Shown: positions 45,240 through 54,427 of the stretch, piece after piece
How positions within the stretch are numbered: the stretch's first letter is position 1
Layout of the letters: every line of letters begins with the position of its first letter
NCBI GenBank assembly: GCA_947644545.1
Contig: CANRZW010000014.1
Span: forward strand, 21,664 to 85,663
DNA length: 64,000 nt
DNA from: an uncultured Lachnospiraceae bacterium
GTDB lineage: Bacteria > Bacillota > Clostridia > Lachnospirales > Lachnospiraceae
Direction of reading: 5' to 3'
Notes under the pieces: generated by a model
What the model was told of the DNA's origin: nothing
What the model saw: only the letters and a program-made list of their open reading frames with translations
The model's database searches: none
Made by a program: the position numbers and the translations under genes

Positions 45240-46192
45240 TATTTCTTCTCCTGACCGTCATATTCCATCTTCTTCAAATGATACTTGATCTCTTCAATCA
45301 TCTTACGGTTAGCTGCCATAATATCCGCATGCAATCCCACTACAAAAGTCTGCACTCCCATCAGCAGAAGTATCGCCGCAAGAATCAACGATGGCACATG
45401 CCCGGTATTCGGATCAAACGCCAGATAAATCAAATAGCGAACACCCAGAATCGTACCAATGCCAAACGGAATCATGCCAATGATCCCAAAAAATTTCAAG
45501 GGTTTATACATCATAAATGCTCTGATAATCGTTAACGCCGATTTCTTAATATAGGAACGCATACTGCGAAACAGCCTGGACGGTCGAAGTTCCGCATTGG
45601 TACGTATCGGCACAGAAGTGATCGCAATCTTCTCCCTTCCAGCCTGGATAATCGTTTCCAACGTATACGTATACTCATTGATCACATGCAATCTCATGGC
45701 AGCATCTCTGGAAATAGCTCGAAATCCACTGGGTGCATCCGGAATATCCGTATCAGATGCAATTCTGACAAACCAGGAACCCAAATGCTGCAATTTCTTT
45801 TTCAAAAAAGAAAAATGAGAGATAGAATCAATCGGTCGTGCCCCAATCACAATATCTGCCTTTCCCTCCAGTATGGGCCGAACTAATTTCTCAATATCTT
45901 CTCCACAATACTGATTATCTGCATCTGTGTTAACGATAATGTCCGCCCCCTGCTTCAACGCTTCATCCAATCCTGCTACGAAACCATGCGCCAGTCCTTT
46001 ATTTCTCTTGAAATTTACAATATAATGGACTCCCCATTCCTCGGCTACCTTTACCGTCATGTCTTTGCTGCCGTCATTAATAATCAAATATTCTATCTCG
46101 TCTATACCATCTATTTGCCTCGGGAGTGCATCCAATGCAATATGCAGTGTCTCCTCCTCGTTGTAACATGGAATTTGAATTATCAGCTTCAT
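45239..46192 (-). CDS. Polyprenyl-phosphate sugar synthase-like GT2
   Basis: A 317-residue GT2 starting KLIIQIPCYNEEETLHIAL, with LIINDGSKDMTVKVA and VNTDADNQY (about residues 88-96). PSGFRAISRDAAMRL and two C-terminal membrane helices (about 235-290) place it in the DPM1/GtrB-like group that loads sugars on polyprenyl phosphate. It shares a one-base overlap (TAATG) with the following toroid-like gene. A GtrA gene closes the same operon. One base separates its ATG from the stop of the upstream broken gene. Confidence 0.9.
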   Translation of the reverse strand: MKLIIQIPCYNEEETLHIALDALPRQIDGIDEIEYLIINDGSKDMTVKVAEEWGVHYIVNFKRNKGLAHGFVAGLDEALKQGADIIVNTDADNQYCGEDIEKLVRPILEGKADIVIGARPIDSISHFSFLKKKLQHLGSWFVRIASDTDIPDAPSGFRAISRDAAMRLHVINEYTYTLETIIQAGREKIAITSVPIRTNAELRPSRLFRSMRSYIKKSALTIIRAFMMYKPLKFFGIIGMIPFGIGTILGVRYLIYLAFDPNTGHVPSLILAAILLLMGVQTFVVGLHADIMAANRKMIEEIKYHLKKMEYDGQEKK

Positions 46193-46193
46193 T

Positions 46194-47263
46194 TTAGTCC
46201 TCCGTCTTTTGTATGATCATATAGCCTTCGTCCTGCAAACATTCATCGTATTCAATTCCTTCAAAATCAATATATTCCTGTTCTGACATCACAATAAAGT
46301 GTTGTTCACCAACACAATCAATCTGATCAGGTCCAATGCTGATAACCGGTCGATTTACCAGCCTGGTCTGTAAGTCATAGGCAAATTTTCCGGCAGCAAA
46401 TGTAAAAACAGGTTCCCCGGCCTCTGTATTTTGATGAAGAAAATCAAAAATCTCTGCATATTGCTGCGTATAGTCATTCTCCCCCTTAATCGTAAGGCGC
46501 ATACATTTTAATGCAGTGGTCAAGAACAGAACTACAATCAAGATACAGATCATCGTATTGCCAATCTGCTTTCTCAGCCGCATGAATAAGCAGACACTCA
46601 AATGCCATCAATATCAAAATTCCTACAAATATATCATTATATCGTCCATAAAATATGGTATCTATCCTAATGCTGCTTCCGTTGCTCCTGAGACTATAAT
46701 CCTCATCGATAAATAAGCTGAGCTATTCGGATTTCTTAACGGCCTCCTGCAATCTTTTTACACAAAAAAAAGATTCCTACTCCTGCCAGCAGATATGTTG
46801 CCGACAGCATTTGCCAGATCTGGCCGGCCACATTAATCATAAATCTCTTCAATCCGAAAACCATAGCATATTCACTTTATTGTTTTTTATAATATAATAG
46901 AATTAACTGTGTCAATAAAACTGCCGCAACAACCGCCAGCATCCTGTTATGAACCATATAACTATATCCGACCGTTACTCCCAGCAAAACACTTTTCCAG
47001 CATTTCGGAACTTCTTCCAAAGAAATGATTTCATAGAAAATCAACCAAACCAAAAAACTCATTATACCCAAAACAGCATTCAATATCACTGTCATTCGAT
47101 ACATAGTACTCATATCAGACTGCAATATAAAAATCGGCCATAATACAAAACTGTACCCGCAAGCATACCATGGCATTCCGTTCATGACGCCTGCCCATGT
47201 ATTTCCTGTCATATTAGCAGCATGTCCCCAATATCCCATCTCGTCTGGTACGTTCAAATTCAA
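46194..47263 (-). pseudogene. Broken GT-C-like membrane glycosyltransferase gene
   Basis: Pieces of one gene are spread over several frames. The N-terminal piece (47263-46877, TTG-initiated at best) has NVPDEMGYWGHAANMTGN, the acidic first-loop motif of GT-C enzymes, and then membrane helices, ending at a TAA. The same frame continues past it with MINVAGQIWQMLSATYLLAGVG to a second stop near 46740. A shifted frame then carries DTIFYGRYNDIFVGILILMAF. A further shift near 46600 leads to the 135-residue C-terminal piece (46601-46194). The pieces together are far shorter than the ~500-640 residues of related proteins here, so an internal deletion is likely too. The intact gene was probably part of the operon below it. 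Confidence 0.75.
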
Positions 47264-47327
47264 TTGATAAATCCACCTTTCTTTCGAATATCATTGTAAA
47301 ATAATATGGGTGTAAAAGCAACTATTA

Positions 47328-49247
47328 TCACAGCCCCTTCTTTACAAATATACCATATTGTGTGTCATGCAAAGAAACATACTGACAAACATACTGGCAG
47401 CCATGATACTCCATATTTTTGTTTAAGAAACATTCACCTTTATCAATTGAAATAATGCAGTCAGGTATAAATGATAAATCCTCCAATTTTGACAAGTATT
47501 CATCCTCAACCAATACATGTTCTATTCTCGTTGCCTGATCTAAATATACCCATAACGGATATTCATAGCTGTTTCCCTGCAAATAAAGTCCTATCTCTTT
47601 GAACCCCTTTTCTCCTATATAATCAGATATATCATTATAATTTCCTCTGATTTTATAATTCACAAAATACGAATAATCTCCGTCTTCATTACCATAATAT
47701 CCCATTTGCACTGCATCCTTTGTATATTTTAATGCTCCATAACCATTCAAAAAGCTCAGACACAGTACAATGCCAATAAAGGTTTCTTTCCACTTATATT
47801 TATCCTGTATACCTTCTATAAAAAAAGCTATAAATATAACCGCCACTGCACTGACAGCCAGAAAATATCGTACTTTCCAAATAGAATATTTTGACAAGGC
47901 TGCAGTCACAAGTATTCCAACAGTTATGCAAAAGAACATACCTTCTTCTAACTTAGATTTTTTGCAAATCTTAAAAAGGATACCCAAAAACACAAGAGTA
48001 CCCAAAAACATAATAACCGGATTTGTCGCCAGATCATGATGATAAACTCCTGCACTATCCGGAAAATGAAATTCCGTCTTAGCTATAGCTGCATTATTAA
48101 GATCAATACGAAATAGCTTCTCTATTCCACGTCCAATCTTTTCTAAGAATTCATTAAATCCCGCCAAATACGGCGTACTGAAATATTGCGCCACATTTTT
48201 ATAACAATTGGCTATCAACAATGTGGGAGCAAATGTCTCCGGCATTATCCCATCCGTCTGTGATTTCGGAAGTAAAGAACCATATACCCTGTAATTCTCA
48301 AGAAAAAAGGGAAGTATCCCAATGACTGCCGTCCCTATTCCCACTCCGCAGATAACTACTATATTTTTCACTTTCTCTTTTCTTAAAATTGTTTTACCAC
48401 CTAAATATATGATTAAAATACCCATAGGTATTAAAACATATGATTTAGCCAGATATCCCAAAGCGATCGTCACGCCTGTTTTCGCCGATAAAAACAGATT
48501 CTCTCTCGATAACGTCAAATTATCACAATAGATAAAATCCAGATAATAATAGAAAAAAATCAATAATATCAGTGCCGCAAATAAATCATTCTGAGTTGTA
48601 ACAGCCTCAGCAATGGCAGGCGGCATCATCATAAAAAGAAATACTGCCAAATAAGCATATTTCTTACTCATTTTCATTTTACATGAAATTATATAGACTA
48701 ATCTTGCTGACAATAGGTAACTCATCCCCTGTACTACACATACAAATTTATCATTGCCAGTTAACATCATAACCTGCATGACCAGGTATTCAGCCAATGG
48801 GGGACTTGTAATCTGTCGCAATTCACTGGTTGCGTAAAAAGCTGTCGTGGCATTCTGGATCCAATGCATTATCCTGGGCATATGATAAGACATTGAATCC
48901 CAGTTTGCAGTAATAGATTTCGCTGATAAGAATAAAATTCCAACGCCAATGATACCCAATACAACTCTTGTTTTTAAATACTCTTTATCCTTAAAGATGT
49001 TCCTTATTTCATAATAATCCGCTGTTTTCTTTTTACATGTCAATATAAAGAATAGAGACAATATGCATAAACATCCCCATGCAAATATAATGACATTTCG
49101 CTTTAGCAAATGTACTCTGCTATATAATTCTGTCACAAAATAGCCAAACAAAATCACATACAAAGTGCTGTCAACAAATGCTGTATTTTTTTTCCTTCGA
49201 TTTATCTGACAAATATAGATCAATATCCATGCAATAAGTATTAACAC
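47328..49247 (-). CDS. GT39-like polytopic membrane glycosyltransferase
   Basis: A 639-residue membrane protein starting at GTG 49247, with a full AGGAGG seven bases upstream. The first outer loop ITANWDSMSYHMPRIMHWIQ and the following ITSPPLAEYLVMQVMML fit the GT39/PMT-like family (Asp in WDSMSYH as catalytic candidate). A polytopic core runs to about residue 510, followed by a soluble domain of ~120 residues. The base composition is more AT-rich than the genes to its left. It lies just upstream of the broken GT-C gene. Acceptor unknown. Confidence 0.82.
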   Translation of the reverse strand: MLILIAWILIYICQINRRKKNTAFVDSTLYVILFGYFVTELYSRVHLLKRNVIIFAWGCLCILSLFFILTCKKKTADYYEIRNIFKDKEYLKTRVVLGIIGVGILFLSAKSITANWDSMSYHMPRIMHWIQNATTAFYATSELRQITSPPLAEYLVMQVMMLTGNDKFVCVVQGMSYLLSARLVYIISCKMKMSKKYAYLAVFLFMMMPPAIAEAVTTQNDLFAALILLIFFYYYLDFIYCDNLTLSRENLFLSAKTGVTIALGYLAKSYVLIPMGILIIYLGGKTILRKEKVKNIVVICGVGIGTAVIGILPFFLENYRVYGSLLPKSQTDGIMPETFAPTLLIANCYKNVAQYFSTPYLAGFNEFLEKIGRGIEKLFRIDLNNAAIAKTEFHFPDSAGVYHHDLATNPVIMFLGTLVFLGILFKICKKSKLEEGMFFCITVGILVTAALSKYSIWKVRYFLAVSAVAVIFIAFFIEGIQDKYKWKETFIGIVLCLSFLNGYGALKYTKDAVQMGYYGNEDGDYSYFVNYKIRGNYNDISDYIGEKGFKEIGLYLQGNSYEYPLWVYLDQATRIEHVLVEDEYLSKLEDLSFIPDCIISIDKGECFLNKNMEYHGCQYVCQYVSLHDTQYGIFVKKGL

Positions 49248-49294
49248 TGTTCTTCCTCCTCATTTGTCTGAAAAATCCTATGTCAAAATAGGCA

Positions 49295-49317
49295 CAGCGG
49301 TCAAAATCTGACCGCTG
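49295..49317 (-). terminator. Hairpin downstream of the LRR protein gene
   Basis: A 9-bp perfect stem CAGCGGTCA/TGACCGCTG with a 5-base loop lies 15 bases after the stop codon. On the minus strand TGCCTATTTTG follows. It separates the giant surface protein gene from the GT39-like gene. Confidence 0.7.
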
Positions 49318-49331
49318 TTTATACCCTGCTT

Positions 49332-52300
49332 TTACTTATTAATCCTGACACTCATATTCAATGTCGTTCCGTTTGTTTTAACGCCCTGTCCCGCATACGT
49401 AACATACATCGTCACCCTGCTGGTGGAATTTCCGGCAAAAGATACCGTATCCTTTAATCTCACCGAAACTTTCAGGGATCCGTCTTCCTGCGGCTCACTG
49501 ATAATATCGAAGGATTCCCTGGATTTCGTATCCTTCTCACCAAATGCAATCCCTACTGCCTTGCCGATGCTTCCTGCATTTGGCTTGACGGTAAAGGTTG
49601 CCGCATAGGACTTATTGGACAGATACAGATCCATACTGGTCCTGCTTGCCGTAACCTTCGGTATGCTCTGTGCTGTTCGAATATTCAACTTGTTCGATGC
49701 CCACATACCTCCTGCCAGACTGGCGTTTCCGCCATAGTTCGCAAGTTTCACCCATATGCGCACTGGATAGTTCTTATTATTCTCAATGCTGACCCCAACC
49801 TTCGGAGCAACATAAATCTTGCCGTCTATGACTTCCGCACTGAAATACTTACTATCATCATCATTAATATTCGGTACTACATCATAATCGAACACTCGTG
49901 CTTCTACTACCTGATCCTTCAGATTGGAAAAGCTCGGCGTATACATGATGCTGTTCTTCAATGTATACTCTCCGCCACGATCCAACAGATTCAAAGATCC
50001 CTTAGCCGATAATTTCACACCGATCGTTCCCTTATATACCTTGACATTAAATTTGACTGCCTTACCAGTTACGCTGTTACTGTCGTCGCTGTTCGTATAT
50101 TCCGGTGTCATGATAAAGCTGTATGTCTTGGCTGCTACCGGACTGTTTAACGAGATCAACAACTTATTATCCTGAATATTCCACTTGAAATTATTGACAA
50201 CACCGCCCATATTCTTTGTCGTACACTGAATACTTTCCTTGGTCTTCTCAACATTCACCGCATAGTCATTCGGAAGCTTGACATTCATCTGGATCTCTGC
50301 CGTTTCCGTATAGGTGCCGCCTGTCTGTGCTGCCAGATTTAATGACGCAGCTCCTTTGAGCGACATCACCGGCACTGCATTGGTAATCTTCACTGACAGA
50401 GTAACCGTATTATACAACTCTCCGGTACTGCCCACAATCGAATCGGATTTAAATTTGTATGTACCCGCCTTGATCGTCGGATCCTTAATCTCAATTACTC
50501 CCTTACCGTCAGAATATTCTACACTCAGTTTATCATATTCAACTGCATTCTTTGCATTAGACTGCGGCATAAAAGTCTGCGTATCTGCCAGAACCGTATC
50601 AAACTGATTCGAGGCTAGGGCAAATTCCCCCGGCTGATCCGGATATCTGCTGTTCAAGCTGACCGTTGCCGGTTTAAGCGAAATCTTCGGGTTCGCCGCT
50701 GTTGTCTTGACCGTGTATGTATATTCAAACTTCTGCGAGGCTGCCCATTCTTTATTTCTAACCTCCAGCACGACTCTGCCGGCGCCCATGGCAGCATTTA
50801 CTCTGACTTCTATCTTACCCTCACTGTTGATGGAGACACCGTCTCTGCTCACACTGTCAGCCGTACTCTTTGAAGACAACGAAACCGTCCAGTTCTCCTC
50901 ATCCAATACTACCTGTTTCTTTGTCTTGTTATCCAACAAAGTCAGAATCGTCGTCTTCTCAGATGCCGTCATATTATAGGTGTCAGACGTTTTATCCAGT
51001 TTATAAGAAGGCTTTACTGTCTGTGTCGGAATCGTGATCTTATATTTTTTGACTGCGTTCTGTTTGTACCCTGCGAAGTGCAGTACCAGATACCCTGTCG
51101 TGACCAGCTTACCCTTATCATTATAGATCATATTCGCATTCTTCTGTGTGATCGTCCCGGTATTTGGATCGATCTGGAAATTCTTTGTGAAGAACGCATC
51201 ATTAGCCGATGATGTCAACGGTTCCAGAGAATAACTCTCAATTGTCTCACTGCCAAGATTCGTGATCACCGGTTTTACCTCAGTTCCGTCATTCGCCAAA
51301 AACAGATTGATCTTTGGCTGCTTCTTATCAAATGCAACTTTAGGATTCGGAAGCGAAGAAGCAACCGTAATCTTTAACGGAATTGTGTAAGTACGACTAT
51401 TCAGCGCAACCCTTACATTGTAAGTTCCTTTATCAATCCGGCTGGATTTAGGTTGAATGATATACCTGTAAACACCTGCTGTACTGTGTTCTTCATCATA
51501 TATTCCTTCCAACTCTGTAACTTCCATATCATCCTTCGCATATAACAGCTCAAATGATTTTTCATCAATCACACCTTCATAAGCACTGATCACCTGCAGA
51601 ACTGCACCCTCTTCTTTTTCAAGATTCATGGTAAGTGCAGACGCAGAAAGTCTTGGCGTATAATCCCTGACCTGAATAATGAATTTCTGTGTAATAGTCT
51701 GCTTTTTGGAATTAGTCGCCGTCGCCGTGATCGTGGCCTCTCCGGTCGTTCCCTTAGGAATCGTGATCGTATTCTCCGGATTGGCAACCGCCGTAGACGT
51801 CGTTGCAAGTTTGGCTACCTTGGCATCACTTGTCGCCCATTTTAGAGCAACTGCCATCTCATCTCCATCCACATCATAGGCTTTAGCTTTTAACTTCAAA
51901 GTCACCTGCGCTTTATCCGGGCTTACCGCAATCTTCTCAACAGAAGCTACCTGTACGGTATTCCCTCCTACTACCTTATCTGTGATCGTAAAGATTGTAC
52001 TGTTATAAGAATCCGGTGTCAACTGTAAGGATACGGCATCAGTGCTTGCCACTTCGATTGCAACTGCCTTTTTAACTCTGCCGCCGCCCTTTGTCATCAC
52101 CTCCACGTTGATATTTACATGTCCTTCTTTCAATGCCTTAATGGTTCCGGTATTAGAAACACTGGCGATCGTCGGCTTTGCAGATGTAAATTTAACTTTG
52201 GAAGTCGGAACGATGTTATTATCCTCATCCAATATAAACAACCTGGTTGTCTGTCCAACTTTTAATTTATCTCCATTGGATAACTCCCACTTTACATCCG

Positions 52301-54191
52301 TACCGTTCACTCCACCGGTATCCGCCGTACTCTCGAACTCCGCCGTGATCATCGCCCCACCCTTGGGCATTTCAAAAGTATAGTATTTTCCTTCCTTCTC
52401 AATCGGAATTCCATTACATTTCAGGGATTCGGCAATCAGCTTGTTATTTTTTTCAGGACTTGCAAACACGTATAGTTTTGTACCTGCAGCCACTCCTTTG
52501 GGCCGTGCTGCACCGTTTTCATCCTTTCCGTTATCTACGTTATTCGGATCATCATTAGGCGCGGCAGCCGATCTTGAAACCTTAATAGAACCTGCTCCTG
52601 TTACTTCACATTCCCACTTATAAAACTTATATTCCTCTTTAATTTCCTCAATGTTACTGAAACGTATCTTACGATTCAGTGTATACTTCTCTGTGTCACT
52701 ACCCGGATGCCCGATCAGACATAATGTATCCATGTCCGGGAAAGCATCATTTTCAAATTTACAAAGTATCTGCGGCACCTTAACACGCACCAGTTTTGAA
52801 CAACTTACAAATGCATAAGATTCAACATTCTGCACATATGGCGAGAACTCTATGCTGCCAAGACTGTAACATCCTTTAAATGCATAGGATTCAATCGTAT
52901 CCGTCCGGTTGCCGCTTCCGAAAGATACCAACACCAATGAACGGCACTCGGCAAATGCATACTGCGGAATACTCTTAAGCTCTTTGGGCAGAGTCACTTC
53001 CGTCAGGGCGCTGCAATTTTCAAACGCACTTGCCCCCATAGTCGTGATATTATCCGAAAAGGCAATCGACTTAATCGCCCGACATTCCTTAAACGCTGCT
53101 TCTCCGATCTTGGTCAATCCGTCCGGAAACGTAAAACTCATATCGGAGCAAAACTGTGTCAGCGCACCACATCCCTGGAAAGCATAAGCCTCAATCGTCT
53201 GCAGCCTGCTGATACCGGCATTTCGCATATATACCATGAACAGCCTGTTATCTCCGTAAAAGGCACGACTGCCAATGCCTGTCACCGTTGCCGGTAGCGC
53301 AAACTGCGTCAATGAAGTACAGCCCTCAAATGCGCTGGCTTCAATCGTCTCCACCCCGTTAGGCATGGTCATGCCCTTTAAGGCCGTACACCCCTTGAAC
53401 GCATTCTCCCCGATCGAAGTAACGCCTTTCGGCATGCTGATATAGGTAATCTTCGTATTTCCGGCAAATACACCGGAGGCAATCTTCTTGATACCCTGAT
53501 TTTCTTCCAGGACAATATTGCCTTCCAACGGTTTGCCGTCTGCCCTGACAATCGCTGTCAGAGTTCCGCTGTCATCCACTGTATACTGATACTCAGTGGC
53601 AGCGTTATAAGTCACAAGCATTCCCACTTCATCCGTGAAGGACATCATCATGATCCCGTCATCTTCGGTCCCTTTCTCTGCATCCTCCTTTGCCGCTTCT
53701 TCCTCATCTACCGTATTCTCTGAAACGCTGTCGTCCTCCTCACCCGGAGTCTTGTCCCCGTCCGGGTTCAACTCGTCAGAATTTTCCGTATCCGGGTCAG
53801 TTACCTCTTCTCCCTCACCACCGGACGGCTTCTCCTCATCCTGTTCAGTATCTTCGTCCGGGTTCTGATCTCCGGAAGCATCCTGATCATTAGAATCACT
53901 GCCATTCCCGGAATTATCCTCATTGTCAGGAATCTCTGAGTTATCCGTATCTCCTGGATTCGTCTCCTCACCTGCAGCATCGCCTTCTGTCTTGTCATCC
54001 GGCTTAACATCTCCACCTTCGCCCACTGCGCCCTGCGAAGCATCTGTTCCTTCCTCCGGCACAGCGCTCTCTTCCCCCGCCGCAACAGGCAGATTCACAC
54101 CGCCGGGCGCCGTAGCAAGAACTGTCATACCGTTCATACCTACCGCCAGGCTGAGCGCCAGCAACAATGCAAGTACTCTTCTTTTCTTCAT
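49332..54191 (-). CDS. Giant secreted BspA-type LRR and Ig-like domain protein
   Basis: A 1619-residue extracellular protein. A signal peptide (residues 1-27, cleaved near VLATA) is followed by an acidic Asp/Glu/Gly/Asn linker (about 30-185) containing SVSENTV (155-161). BspA/TpLRR (LRR_5) repeats span about 235-485, with recurring AFxGCxxLxxxxLPxxxxxIGxxAF units. A Big_2-like Ig domain follows near 632-715 (LKVGQTTRLFI, KPTIASVSNTGTIKALKEGHVNI), another near 770-860, and further beta-sandwich repeats to the end. There is no LPxTG or SLH motif, so surface retention is unexplained. BspA-type proteins act in adhesion to host or other cells. Lies in tandem with the GH73 protein. Confidence 0.9.
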   Translation of the reverse strand: MKKRRVLALLLALSLAVGMNGMTVLATAPGGVNLPVAAGEESAVPEEGTDASQGAVGEGGDVKPDDKTEGDAAGEETNPGDTDNSEIPDNEDNSGNGSDSNDQDASGDQNPDEDTEQDEEKPSGGEGEEVTDPDTENSDELNPDGDKTPGEEDDSVSENTVDEEEAAKEDAEKGTEDDGIMMMSFTDEVGMLVTYNAATEYQYTVDDSGTLTAIVRADGKPLEGNIVLEENQGIKKIASGVFAGNTKITYISMPKGVTSIGENAFKGCTALKGMTMPNGVETIEASAFEGCTSLTQFALPATVTGIGSRAFYGDNRLFMVYMRNAGISRLQTIEAYAFQGCGALTQFCSDMSFTFPDGLTKIGEAAFKECRAIKSIAFSDNITTMGASAFENCSALTEVTLPKELKSIPQYAFAECRSLVLVSFGSGNRTDTIESYAFKGCYSLGSIEFSPYVQNVESYAFVSCSKLVRVKVPQILCKFENDAFPDMDTLCLIGHPGSDTEKYTLNRKIRFSNIEEIKEEYKFYKWECEVTGAGSIKVSRSAAAPNDDPNNVDNGKDENGAARPKGVAAGTKLYVFASPEKNNKLIAESLKCNGIPIEKEGKYYTFEMPKGGAMITAEFESTADTGGVNGTDVKWELSNGDKLKVGQTTRLFILDEDNNIVPTSKVKFTSAKPTIASVSNTGTIKALKEGHVNINVEVMTKGGGRVKKAVAIEVASTDAVSLQLTPDSYNSTIFTITDKVVGGNTVQVASVEKIAVSPDKAQVTLKLKAKAYDVDGDEMAVALKWATSDAKVAKLATTSTAVANPENTITIPKGTTGEATITATATNSKKQTITQKFIIQVRDYTPRLSASALTMNLEKEEGAVLQVISAYEGVIDEKSFELLYAKDDMEVTELEGIYDEEHSTAGVYRYIIQPKSSRIDKGTYNVRVALNSRTYTIPLKITVASSLPNPKVAFDKKQPKINLFLANDGTEVKPVITNLGSETIESYSLEPLTSSANDAFFTKNFQIDPNTGTITQKNANMIYNDKGKLVTTGYLVLHFAGYKQNAVKKYKITIPTQTVKPSYKLDKTSDTYNMTASEKTTILTLLDNKTKKQVVLDEENWTVSLSSKSTADSVSRDGVSINSEGKIEVRVNAAMGAGRVVLEVRNKEWAASQKFEYTYTVKTTAANPKISLKPATVSLNSRYPDQPGEFALASNQFDTVLADTQTFMPQSNAKNAVEYDKLSVEYSDGKGVIEIKDPTIKAGTYKFKSDSIVGSTGELYNTVTLSVKITNAVPVMSLKGAASLNLAAQTGGTYTETAEIQMNVKLPNDYAVNVEKTKESIQCTTKNMGGVVNNFKWNIQDNKLLISLNSPVAAKTYSFIMTPEYTNSDDSNSVTGKAVKFNVKVYKGTIGVKLSAKGSLNLLDRGGEYTLKNSIMYTPSFSNLKDQVVEARVFDYDVVPNINDDDSKYFSAEVIDGKIYVAPKVGVSIENNKNYPVRIWVKLANYGGNASLAGGMWASNKLNIRTAQSIPKVTASRTSMDLYLSNKSYAATFTVKPNAGSIGKAVGIAFGEKDTKSRESFDIISEPQEDGSLKVSVRLKDTVSFAGNSTSRVTMYVTYAGQGVKTNGTTLNMSVRINK
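52737..53489 (-). repeat. BspA-type LRR repeat block (coding)
   Basis: This stretch encodes about ten leucine-rich units of roughly 22-24 residues in the giant protein, each with an AF-x-GC/EC turn. The repeat is seen in protein sequence; DNA copies are diverged. Confidence 0.85.
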
Positions 54192-54301
54192 CTTCCTTAC
54201 CTTCTCCCGTTCGTACCTTCTTTAAATCTGATGTTAATGTCATTTTCTCAAACAGCTGTCAATTCCACTGAAATTCAAATGACCGGTTTCGTTATTGCCA
54301 T

Positions 54302-54330
54302 GCTGATGATCTCAGGAAGACATCATCAGC
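54302..54330. other. Hairpin in the 5' leader of the LRR protein gene
   Basis: A 9-bp perfect stem GCTGATGAT/ATCATCAGC with an 11-base loop. No T-run follows, so it is not a clear terminator. If the promoter at 54353-54381 is right, it lies in the leader of the LRR gene transcript. Confidence 0.45.
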
Positions 54331-54352
54331 CAAACAATACCATATTTTAGTC

Positions 54353-54381
54353 AGTATACCATTTCTCATTGTGTGACACAA
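54353..54381 (-). promoter_or_regulatory. Candidate promoter of the LRR protein gene
   Basis: On the minus strand TTGTGT (54376-54381), a 17-base spacer and TATACT (54353-54358). A GACAC-AA-GTGTC palindrome (54375-54386) overlaps the -35. The leader would be about 155 bases. Confidence 0.4.
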
Positions 54382-54427
54382 GTGTCTTTGCTACAAGATA
54401 TAGTGTTTTTAAGGAAAAATTAATATT

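Noticed and set aside
49332..54191. LPxTG-anchored adhesin
   Set aside because: The C-terminus lacks an LPxTG motif, hydrophobic helix and basic tail.
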